Origin: Planctomycetota bacterium
GTDB lineage: Bacteria > Planctomycetota > SKW154
Length of the DNA stretch: 8,221 nucleotides
Direction: 5' to 3'
Assembly: GCA_026418755.1 (NCBI GenBank)
Contig: JAOAAR010000025.1
Span: 3,734 to 11,954, forward strand
Position numbers and translations under genes: made by a program. The notes beneath the pieces were generated by a model. That model did not search any database. It was given only the letters and a program-made list of their open reading frames with translations, and had not been told where the DNA came from. Shown piece after piece: positions 1 through 6,207 of this stretch. Position 1 is the stretch's first letter, and the number at the start of each line of letters is the position of its first letter.

Positions 1-2
1 TG

Positions 3-710
3 GAACGGTTCGGAGTGGAACGGGTGGTTGAGAGAGTTGATATACTGGATATGGAGAGCGGATTTCCTTTCGTCAGGACCTCGCGAGGGGAACTGAGAGG
101 TGGTGTGGTGGTGATTGCTACAGGTTGCCATCCCAAAAGCCTGGGCGTGGAAGGGGAGGAAAAGTTCAGGGGGAGAGGAGTATCAGTTTGTGCGGTCTGT
201 GACGGTCCCCTTTTTAAGGGGAAGGAAGTGGCTGTGATTGGTGGTGGAGATTCTGCTTGTGAAGAGGCGCTTTATCTTGTGCGGTTTGCCAGCAAGGTGC
301 ATCTTGTTCATCGTAGGAACAGACTGCGTGCTGTAAAGATTCTTCAGGAGAAGGTGTTTAAGAATCCGCAGATAGTTCTTCATCTTGAGAGGGTTGTTAG
401 CCGTTTTGAGGGAGATATAAAACTTCGAAGACTCATTCTTTGCTCTGTTGATGGGAAGAAAGAGGAATCTTTGGAGGTAGAGGGGGTGTTTGTGTATGCG
501 GGGAATGAGCCGAACACCAGTTTTATACGCGTAGAGCTCAAGAGAGACGAAGAAGGTTTTATAGTGACAGATGAAGAGATGAGAACCTCTGTTGAAAGGG
601 TTTACGCTGCTGGTGATGTGAGGAGCAAGTTGCTAAGGCAGATTGTTACGGCGGCTTCTGACGGTGCGATTGCGGCGTCGAGCGCGGTTAGGCGGTATCT
701 GGAGAAGTGA
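3..710 (+). CDS. trxB: Thioredoxin reductase, C-terminal part (5' end outside window)
   Basis: NADPH-dependent flavoenzyme that reduces thioredoxin in the cytoplasm. The open frame runs to the left edge, so the N-terminal FAD Rossmann motif (roughly 75-80 residues of a usual ~310) lies outside; the GTG at 15 is an internal codon, not a credible start. Visible in order: the ATG-type FAD segment (IATGCHPKSLGVEG), the redox-active CAVCDG disulfide motif (codons at 189-206), the NADPH-binding GGGDSACEEA, the HRRNRLRA motif that reads the NADP 2'-phosphate, and the C-terminal FAD motif AAGDVRSKLLRQIVTAASDG, close to the classical TrxR ending. An AhpF-type or ferredoxin-dependent reductase is less likely because CxxC and HRRxxxRA are both intact. 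It stops 10 nt before trmD and is probably cotranscribed with it. The identity is clear; only the N-terminus is unseen. Confidence 0.95.
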   Translation, partial: ERFGVERVVERVDILDMESGFPFVRTSRGELRGGVVVIATGCHPKSLGVEGEEKFRGRGVSVCAVCDGPLFKGKEVAVIGGGDSACEEALYLVRFASKVHLVHRRNRLRAVKILQEKVFKNPQIVLHLERVVSRFEGDIKLRRLILCSVDGKKEESLEVEGVFVYAGNEPNTSFIRVELKRDEEGFIVTDEEMRTSVERVYAAGDVRSKLLRQIVTAASDGAIAASSAVRRYLEK

Positions 711-720
711 GGTTGTTAGA

Positions 721-1434
721 ATGACGGTGCAACTTGAGATTGATGTATTCACTCTTTTTCCGGAAGTGTTCGAGCCGTTTTTGTCTTCGAGCATGCTCGG
801 CATAGCGAGAAGGAAAGGGCTTGTCGTCATAAGGGTTCACGATCTGCGCGAGTGGGGGAAAGGGAAGCGCAGGCAGGTTGACGATACTCCTTACGGTGGG
901 GGTGCGGGGATGGTGATAATGCCTGATGTTGTTGTTAGCGCTGTCGAGGATGTGGTGAAGGATGAGCAGGTAAAAGTGGTCTTCCTTGCCCCATCAGGTG
1001 TTCTTTTCACTCAACAGAAAGCGTTTGATTTTGCGAGGAGCAGGCGCTTGGCGCTGGTCTGCGGCCATTATGAGGCGATAGATGAGCGGGCGAGCCTTAT
1101 TTTGAATGCCGAAGAGGTCTCAATAGGCGATTATGTGACGAGCGGAGGAGAAGCGCCTGCTATGGTTGTGATAGATGCGGTTGTCCGACTGGTGCCAGGA
1201 GTTTTGGGAAATGTTGCTTCTCTTCTTTCGGAATCTTTTTCGGAAGGACTTCTTGAGCATCCCCATTATACTCGTCCTTACGAGTTCAGGGGCTTAAAAG
1301 TTCCTGATGTTTTATTGAGCGGAGACCACAAAAAGATTGCGGAATGGAGGAGGAAAGAGTCTCTTCGCCGCACGAAAGAGAGAAGATATGAACTTTACGA
1401 AAGATATGGCTGTTCTGAGGAGGATGGTTTATGA
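721..1434 (+). CDS. trmD: tRNA (guanine(37)-N1)-methyltransferase
   Basis: SPOUT-fold enzyme that methylates N1 of G37 next to the anticodon using S-adenosylmethionine, which prevents +1 frameshifting. It has 237 residues, a normal TrmD length. Motifs in order: VFTLFPEVFEPF at the N-terminus (9-20), DDTPYGGGAGMV (54-65), LAPSG (89-93), CGHYEAIDER (114-123), SIGDYVTSGGEAPAMV (134-149) forming the trefoil-knot AdoMet site, then HPHYTRP (180-186), VPDVLLSGDHKKI and the SLRRTKERR tail. The ATG at 721 is preferred because GAGGT sits 7 nt upstream (709-713) and the FPEVF motif falls at the usual distance; the longer open frame from 643 only overlaps trxB. The last codon overlaps the next gene (ATGA). 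The usual rpsP-rimM-trmD-rplS context is absent here. Some AdoMet-site positions differ from consensus (see findings). Confidence 0.96.
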   Translation: MTVQLEIDVFTLFPEVFEPFLSSSMLGIARRKGLVVIRVHDLREWGKGKRRQVDDTPYGGGAGMVIMPDVVVSAVEDVVKDEQVKVVFLAPSGVLFTQQKAFDFARSRRLALVCGHYEAIDERASLILNAEEVSIGDYVTSGGEAPAMVVIDAVVRLVPGVLGNVASLLSESFSEGLLEHPHYTRPYEFRGLKVPDVLLSGDHKKIAEWRRKESLRRTKERRYELYERYGCSEEDGL

Positions 1435-2193
1435 AAGTTTTTATCTCCTGTGATATGGAAGGAATTTCTGGTATCGTGTTCTCAAAGGAGGTGGACACGG
1501 CAGAGAAGAGCGAAGATTACAGGAAGGCTTGCGAGTGGATGACACAGGAAGTGAACGCCGTGATAGAGGGGGCGTCTGAAGGGGGTGCGGAATCCATACT
1601 TGTCTGTGATGCTCACGCTGATGGGAGAAACATTATTCCTGAGATTCTTTCTCCTCGTGCGGATTTGGTGCGCGGGCTATCATGCGAGAGCAGGTGCGGA
1701 CCCTGCTGTTATGCCTCATTCATACTCTTCGCGCATTCTCTACAGGCTGAAGGTGAATGGTTCGGAGTTTGGCGAGGTTGCATTGAATGCTGCGCTGGCA
1801 GGTAAATTTGGTGTTCCTGTTGTCTTTGTGTCTGGTGACCAGACGGCATGTAGAGAGGCGGAGGGTGTCATTCACGGAGTAGTCACTTGTGTGACCAAGA
1901 AGGCGCTTTCTGCAGGTTCGGTCTCTTTTGAGAATTTAAGGAAAGTCCATCAATTGCTTAAGGAGAAGGCGCGAGATGCTGTCAGAGCAAGGACAGCGAG
2001 AGTTCTACCTGTTGTTGAGCCTGTTGTTGTGGAGATGGAGTTTGTACGTCCGCTTTATGCTGATGCTGCGTCGATGATGCCGATGACAGAGCGCAAGGAT
2101 TCTCGTACTCTTATCATCAGAGTGCAGGATTATGTGACTGCATACAAGGCGTTCCGTGCTGCATTCAATCTCGCTTACCATTTCGCTTATTGA
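1431..2193 (+). pseudogene. M55-family D-aminopeptidase (DppA-like), frameshifted by internal deletion
   Basis: M55 peptidases are zinc D-aminopeptidases that release N-terminal D-amino acids from peptides, often linked to peptidoglycan peptide recycling. Frame 1 (from 1431, GAGGAGG at 1417-1423, 7-nt spacing) gives the N-terminal part with SCDMEGISG (D8, E10) and CDAHADGRN (H62), ending at ADLVRG near 1676. The rest lies one frame over, starting GYHARAG at 1675 (His codon 1681), VMPHS (His codon 1717) and GEVALNA (Glu codon 1774), and ending at 2193. All expected metal-site and catalytic residues exist but are split between frames. In DppA about 21 residues separate the equivalents of ADLVRG and GYHARA; here none remain. 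The pattern fits a ~62-65 nt deletion rather than a one-base error. Translation of the first frame alone stops at 1805 with an unrelated tail. An assembly collapse is the main alternative. It was the last gene of the trxB-trmD unit. Confidence 0.85.
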
Positions 2194-2261
2194 GAGGGTT
2201 ATGATGCGTTGTTTCGGAGGGGGAGGAGGGTGGCGGAGTGAGCAGGTGGCGAGGTGAGTAG

Positions 2262-2411
2262 TTGAAGAAGGAACGGTTCTTGTGCAGACGGTGTCTGACT
2301 CAGTGGAAGAGTGTATATAACTGCGGAATACTTACACTGAAAGGAGTGGCTTATTTTCGAATTTGGCGAATATTGAGAGGTATAAGCGCACTGCATTTTA
2401 GTTTTCTTTAA
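2262..2411 (+). CDS. Possible small ORF, 49 residues, unknown
   Basis: A TTG start at 2262 follows GAGGTGA (2251-2257), which matches the anti-Shine-Dalgarno well at a good distance, and a stop codon directly precedes the TTG. The product would begin MKKERFLCRRC, with a CxxC at residues 8-11 and a further Cys at 21, then a basic-hydrophobic stretch rich in Ile, Leu, Trp and Phe. I recognise no family. The region is G-rich, so the Shine-Dalgarno match may be chance, and the start codon is a weak one. A regulatory leader or a random open frame is equally possible. Confidence 0.2.
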   Translation: MKKERFLCRRCLTQWKSVYNCGILTLKGVAYFRIWRILRGISALHFSFL

Positions 2412-2470
2412 GAGATTTGATGTGAATAGAGGGTTTTGTTAGAATTTTTGGTGTTCTGATTGTTATAAAT

Positions 2471-2498
2471 TTGTAAGGGCGCACAGCGTCTGTATAAA
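2471..2498 (+). promoter_or_regulatory. Candidate sigma-70-type promoter of the kinase gene
   Basis: TTGTAA (2471-2476, 4 of 6 matches to TTGACA) and TATAAA (2493-2498, 5 of 6 matches to TATAAT) are separated by 16 nt in an AT-rich stretch. Transcription would start near 2505, giving a leader of about 35 nt before the ATG at 2542. This is judged by motif and position only. Confidence 0.35.
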
Positions 2499-2541
2499 GT
2501 GGAGTTATTTGCTTCTGGTGCTGGGAGAAGAGAGAGGTGGT

Positions 2542-3744
2542 ATGATTGCGAAGTTGAGGGTGACGGAAGGCGCTGATAGAGGGAAAGAGTTTAATCTGTT
2601 GAAGGATGGGAGGTACTCTATCGGGCGTTCTTTGGAGGCAGATTTTCAGATTGCTGATATGATGGCGTCGCGTGTGCATGCTGTGGTAACGGTGGCGAAG
2701 GGGAAGGCTGTTATTGAGGATTTGAAGAGTACAAATGGGACTTTGTTGAACGGCAAGCCTATTCAGAGTGCGCCGCTTCATTCTGGAGATGTTATCACGA
2801 TTGGTTCGACGAGTATGGAGTTCTTGATGGTGATGACTGCTCCGAGTGCTGCTGTGCCGCCGAAGAAGGAAGAGGACCCGACCAAGCCTGTGACAGTTGC
2901 TGAGTCGGGGCGTGTCATAGGCGGATACAAGATTATCGAGAGGTTGGGCGTCGGTGGGATGGGGACTGTGTATAAGGCGATACAAGTTTCTATGGGCAGG
3001 GTGGTGGCGTTTAAGGTTCTTAACATCACTTCGTATGACACTGACCGAGCGATAAAGGAGTTTTTGAGGGAGGCGCGGACTGGTGCTTCTCTTAATCATC
3101 CAAACATAGTCACATTTTACGATTGCGGGTGTGACAAAGGAGTTTACTACATTGCGATGGAGTTTATAGAAGGAGTGCCTTTGGACAAGATTTTGGAGGA
3201 GAAGGGAGCGTTTGATGTGTCTCTTGCTCTTGAGATTGCTATTCAGGTAACGGATGCGCTTTCGTATATGTATTCGAAGGGAATCATTCATCGGGATGTG
3301 AAGCCATCGAACATTATGCTCACGCGGCAGAGGGTAGCGAAGTTAACAGATTTTGGTCTGGCGAAGCAGTTTGTGCGCTCAGGTCTTACAGGTTACACAA
3401 AGATGGGGGAGGGGAAAGGGACCTTAGAGTATATGCCGCCTGAGCAGATTTCCGATGCGCTTCATTGTGACCAGAGAGCGGACATCTATGCGATTGGTGC
3501 GACTCTTTACGATATGCTGACGGGGAAACCTCCTTTTTCTGGGGAGAGTATAAGGCATTTGATTGAGAGTGTGGAAAGGAGACATCCGACTCCGATAAGG
3601 AAACTGAATCCGAATGTACCTGACTATGTCTGTTTCATTGTTGAGAAGTGTATGAGGAAGAGACCTGAAGAGAGGTATCAGTATCCTGATGAGTTGCTTA
3701 GAGATTTAAGGAGTGCGCAGAAGAGGCTACGCGAGGGAGGTTAG
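2542..3744 (+). CDS. FHA domain-containing serine/threonine protein kinase
   Basis: Cytoplasmic Hanks-type (PknB-like) kinase of 400 residues with an N-terminal phosphothreonine-binding FHA domain; no membrane segment or extracellular sensor follows the kinase. FHA domain at about 5-97: G28-R29, S43-R44-x-H46 and S63-T64-N65-G66-T67 with N70-G71. A Pro/Lys/Glu-rich linker (about 100-123) leads to the kinase (about 129-395): glycine loop GVGGMG (136-141), catalytic K158, helix-C E177, HRDVKPSN (250-257), DFG (270-272), a Thr-containing activation loop and MPPEQ (298-302). All catalytic residues are present, so it should be an active RD-type kinase. FHA domains usually recruit phosphorylated partners or the kinase's own phosphorylated loop. 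The ATG at 2542 is preferred over the TTG at 2509: GAGGTG lies just upstream (2534-2539) and the FHA fold begins at once. The substrate is unknown; the adjacent HEAT/TPR protein is a natural candidate by position only. Confidence 0.95.
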   Translation: MIAKLRVTEGADRGKEFNLLKDGRYSIGRSLEADFQIADMMASRVHAVVTVAKGKAVIEDLKSTNGTLLNGKPIQSAPLHSGDVITIGSTSMEFLMVMTAPSAAVPPKKEEDPTKPVTVAESGRVIGGYKIIERLGVGGMGTVYKAIQVSMGRVVAFKVLNITSYDTDRAIKEFLREARTGASLNHPNIVTFYDCGCDKGVYYIAMEFIEGVPLDKILEEKGAFDVSLALEIAIQVTDALSYMYSKGIIHRDVKPSNIMLTRQRVAKLTDFGLAKQFVRSGLTGYTKMGEGKGTLEYMPPEQISDALHCDQRADIYAIGATLYDMLTGKPPFSGESIRHLIESVERRHPTPIRKLNPNVPDYVCFIVEKCMRKRPEERYQYPDELLRDLRSAQKRLREGG

Positions 3745-3795
3745 ACACCGGGGAAGAGGATGGCGGAAGGAGGAGAGGAGAGAGGTTCTCTGTTT

Positions 3796-3828
3796 TTGCC
3801 GAGGATATAAGAGGGTGGTGGATATAAT
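3796..3828 (+). promoter_or_regulatory. Candidate promoter elements before the HEAT-repeat gene
   Basis: A perfect TATAAT lies at 3823-3828. The only -35-like sequence near it, TTGCCG at 3796-3801, is 21 nt away, longer than usual, so the -35 assignment is doubtful. A start near 3835 would give a leader of about 25-35 nt. The gene may also be transcribed from the kinase promoter, since no terminator is evident between them. Confidence 0.3.
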
Positions 3829-3866
3829 CTGGTAGTAGAGGTTGGTTTGGCGGGCAAGATGTGGTG

Positions 3867-6032
3867 ATGATGGTATTTTTTCTTCAGATGGTGGTGATAA
3901 GTTCATTTTGTGGGCAGTTGAAGGAGGGGGTGTTGTCGCAGGAGCAGCGGGCGGAGATTGAGTCTGCGAGACGGGATTTGAAGAGCAGCGACCCTGACAT
4001 AATTTATTATGCTGCCTGCAGTCTGATACGGATGGCGCACAAATCTGCGTTAGAGGTTTTGAAGGAGGGGTATGAGAAGGGAGAGAAGACGGTGAGGTTA
4101 AAGATTGTGAAGGCGTTAGGAGACAAAAGGGATAGAGTGATTGAGGCGGTAGGGGAGTATCTTGTGATTTTGAAGGCAGCGTTGATGGAAGAAGAGGAGG
4201 GGATGAGGAAGCAATTGGTGCAGACTTTGGTTGCGCTTAAGTCTCCTGTTGTGACATCGTTTATGCTTGAGGAAGTGAAGAAGCGTCCGCAGGATACGAA
4301 GATTCTTAAACTGGTTGTAGATTCTTTTTCTGGGATGCGTCTTGAGGATATGGTATGCATCGGGCATCTTATTGAGTTAGGGGGCATTGTTTCTGATACG
4401 GAGATGAGGGGTCGTCTTCTGGTTGCATTAAACGGTGCTTTCTTTTTTGAGAAGTTCAATTCGTTTGCGGAGGCAAGTGAATGGTATCAGAAGAACAAGA
4501 ATCGCTCATACGAGGAGGTTATCAGAGAGCAGCAAGAGATGATTCGCGGCATATTGGAGAAGCGGAAGAGTGAGAGCGAGATGTGGCGCAGGTTATATAT
4601 TGAGACGCAGATAAAGTATATGAAGAGTCTGTCAGACGAGAGGAGGCTGCCAGAGGTATTGAGATTGTTGGAGGAGAAGGAGCCACCGGTTGAGTTGAAG
4701 GAGTTTGCGATTCGTGAGGTGGGAAGTTTGAAGGCAAAGGAACATCAGCCGAAGTTGATGCCGTTTCTTTCGAGTACTGAAGATAGGTTATGCATAGCGG
4801 CGTTGGAAGCGTTAAGTGTGATGGGTGCGAAGGAGGCGATTGCGCAGATAGATGACCTTTTGAAGGCGCGCTCTCCTGAAGTGAGGCTGGCTGCGGTGAA
4901 GGCTTTGGTGGTGCTTACGGCGTCTTCTCCTTCTCCGACTCTGGTGGAGAGGTTGAAGGTGGAGGAAGATGTTAAGATTCTCGAGGCGCTGATTGAGGCG
5001 GTGGATGTATTGAAAGTGGTGGATGCGCTTGGAGTTCTTCTTGATAGGATGTTTGTCTTGTTGGAGGGAGGAGTGGTTCAGTTGGATGGTAGGTTCGGGG
5101 TAGAAGTGAGGAAGAAGGTGGTTGTGGCGGTTGGAAAATTATCAGCACTGGTTGAGGAGGAAGGGTTACGGAAGAGGGCGGTTACTGCTTTGATAGCGTC
5201 GCTTGGTGACCCTGAGGCGTCTGTTAGGTTTCACGCTTGTGAGAGGCTGGGTGTTTTGAAGGTTGGGCTCTCTCAAGGTCCTTTGGTGTTGCGGCTTAAA
5301 GAGGACAAATCGCCTGGCGTGCGTGCGGCTGCGGCGAGGGCATTGGGTTTGATTGCCAACGCGGACGAGGAGACTCTTAATGCTCTTAAAGATGCACTTA
5401 ATTCAAGTGAGAAGGAGGTGGTGGAGGCTGCGGTTGAGGCGTTGCGCAATCAGTGTGGGATTGCGGATGGGCAGACGGGTAAGCCAAAGGTAGAACTTTT
5501 GAGTGCTGTGGTAGCAGAGATGATGACGAAGAAGATGTTTGAGGTAGTTGTTTCTCTTTTGAGGGTTTCCAAAGAGAGGCTTTCGAGTATGGGGAAGGAG
5601 GAAGCGGCTGCATTGGCGGCGGTGTCGATGAATGCGGCAAAGGCATACGAACAGAGCGGGGATTTACGCAAAGCAAGCGGAGTTTATGAATCTTTATTAG
5701 GGTTTCTTCAAGGGAAAGATTCTTTGGAGGGGAGAAGTGAATATGCGCGGCTTTTGATGAAGCAGTCGATGTTCATCGAGGCGCTTGCTCAGTTTGATGC
5801 TCTTCTTACGCTTGTTCCCGAGCGGCAGACCGAATTTTGGCATAAGAAGTTGGACATACTGGAGAGCATCGGTGAGAAGGATGAGAAGACAGCGAAGCAA
5901 GTGGCTGAGAGTTTTATAAAGGCTGCTGCGCAAGAGAAGTTTCCTCAAGAGGTTCGTGAGCGTTTGAGTAAGGTGGTGAAACGATTGGGCATCGAATACA
6001 CGCCTCCTGTGTCGCCTACTCCTCCTAAGTAA
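3867..6032 (+). CDS. HEAT-repeat and TPR-containing protein of unknown function
   Basis: A large, mostly helical scaffold of about 721 residues with no catalytic motif that I recognise. An N-terminal helical-repeat region (about 35-160) leads to a charged linker (about 200-260) with the motif FAEASEWYQKNKNRSYEE, which resembles linkers of planctomycete-type HEAT proteins. Next come HEAT/PBS-lyase-like repeats (about 262-530), e.g. DPEASVRFHACERLG and SPGVRAAAARALG, then TPR-like helices (about 580-670; NAAKAYEQSGDLRKASGVY, FIEALAQFDALLTLVP) and a Pro-rich tail. The start is uncertain. ATG 3867 (GTG 3861 also possible) gives a hydrophobic N-terminus (MMVFFLQMVVISSFCG) like a weak signal peptide but with no basic n-region, no proper lipobox and no good Shine-Dalgarno. 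TTG 3933 has AGGAGG at 3922-3927 and would give a cytoplasmic protein. The coding strand is strongly purine-rich. It lies 122 nt after the kinase, in the same direction; such repeat proteins usually mediate protein-protein contacts. Confidence 0.85.
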   Translation: MMVFFLQMVVISSFCGQLKEGVLSQEQRAEIESARRDLKSSDPDIIYYAACSLIRMAHKSALEVLKEGYEKGEKTVRLKIVKALGDKRDRVIEAVGEYLVILKAALMEEEEGMRKQLVQTLVALKSPVVTSFMLEEVKKRPQDTKILKLVVDSFSGMRLEDMVCIGHLIELGGIVSDTEMRGRLLVALNGAFFFEKFNSFAEASEWYQKNKNRSYEEVIREQQEMIRGILEKRKSESEMWRRLYIETQIKYMKSLSDERRLPEVLRLLEEKEPPVELKEFAIREVGSLKAKEHQPKLMPFLSSTEDRLCIAALEALSVMGAKEAIAQIDDLLKARSPEVRLAAVKALVVLTASSPSPTLVERLKVEEDVKILEALIEAVDVLKVVDALGVLLDRMFVLLEGGVVQLDGRFGVEVRKKVVVAVGKLSALVEEEGLRKRAVTALIASLGDPEASVRFHACERLGVLKVGLSQGPLVLRLKEDKSPGVRAAAARALGLIANADEETLNALKDALNSSEKEVVEAAVEALRNQCGIADGQTGKPKVELLSAVVAEMMTKKMFEVVVSLLRVSKERLSSMGKEEAAALAAVSMNAAKAYEQSGDLRKASGVYESLLGFLQGKDSLEGRSEYARLLMKQSMFIEALAQFDALLTLVPERQTEFWHKKLDILESIGEKDEKTAKQVAESFIKAAAQEKFPQEVRERLSKVVKRLGIEYTPPVSPTPPK

Positions 6033-6152
6033 CTCTCCGTTTATCTTGCACACTTTAATGAAGGCGCTCGTTTTGATTCTGCAAGTTTAGCGTTTTTTGC
6101 TATGTCTTATCAGGAGGATGTTACGGTCTTACTTGCGGACGGGAAACCATGG
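6033..6152 (+). other. Coding-like stretch without a start, possible gene remnant
   Basis: Directly after the HEAT gene's stop, the same frame stays open for 39 codons to a TAG at 6150-6152. It reads like protein: SVYLAHF, then DSASLAFFAMS, then EDVTVLLADG, a strand-helix-strand pattern with mostly G-first codons. No usable start exists before ATG 6102. The strand-helix-strand order with a VTVLLADG-like second strand is loosely reminiscent of DsrE-type small proteins, but this is weak. It could be a decayed gene, a readthrough extension or chance. Confidence 0.25.
6061..6098 (+). terminator. Weak candidate intrinsic terminator after the HEAT gene
   Basis: CGCT (6065-6068) can pair with AGCG (6089-6092). 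The stem extends outward through two G-U and two A-U pairs into the six-T run at 6093-6098. The loop is about 20 nt and the stem is weak. Its position between convergent genes is right for a terminator, but its strength is doubtful and it overlaps the coding-like stretch. Confidence 0.25.
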
Positions 6153-6207
6153 GGTTAGCAAGAGGTTAGTATGGCGTATTCTTTTGTCAATTTTATCGAC
6201 TTATGGG

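Larger units (their letters stand above)
2194..2541. other. Intergenic gap before the kinase gene
   Basis: No confidently coding sequence. It contains a G-rich tract (2216-2236, GG/GGGGG/GG/GGG/GG/GG with one-base spacers), a possible 49-codon small ORF (2262-2411), a small perfect hairpin CAGAC-GGT-GTCTG (2285-2297), and overlapping 6-bp inverted repeats TCAGTG/CACTGA (2300-2305 and 2335-2340) and AGTGTA/TACACT (2310-2315 and 2333-2338). Its 3' part (2400-2500) is AT-rich and holds the likely promoter of the kinase gene. No hairpin followed by a T-run is seen after the M55 gene. Confidence 0.6.

Noticed and set aside
1..23. 8-bp direct repeat TGGAACGG at 1-8 and 16-23
   Set aside because: It lies within the trxB frame (ERFGVER) and is explained by repeated Glu-Arg codons.
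643..720. N-terminal extension of TrmD into trxB
   Set aside because: It overlaps a conserved trxB ending, is Arg-rich, and the ATG at 721 has a good Shine-Dalgarno and matches the usual TrmD N-terminus.
1671..1680. Programmed ribosomal frameshift joining the two M55 frames
   Set aside because: There is no slippery heptamer, and a frameshifted product would still lack the ~21-residue segment present in the family.
2398..3291. Long - strand open frame (297 codons) opposite the kinase gene
   Set aside because: The + strand kinase has every conserved motif. The antisense product is Arg/His/Ser-rich, low-complexity and without motifs, as expected opposite G-rich codons.
6132..6162. CTTGC/GCAAG inverted repeat with inner AACC/GGTT as a terminator
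   Set aside because: The stem has a large asymmetric internal loop and no T-run on either strand.
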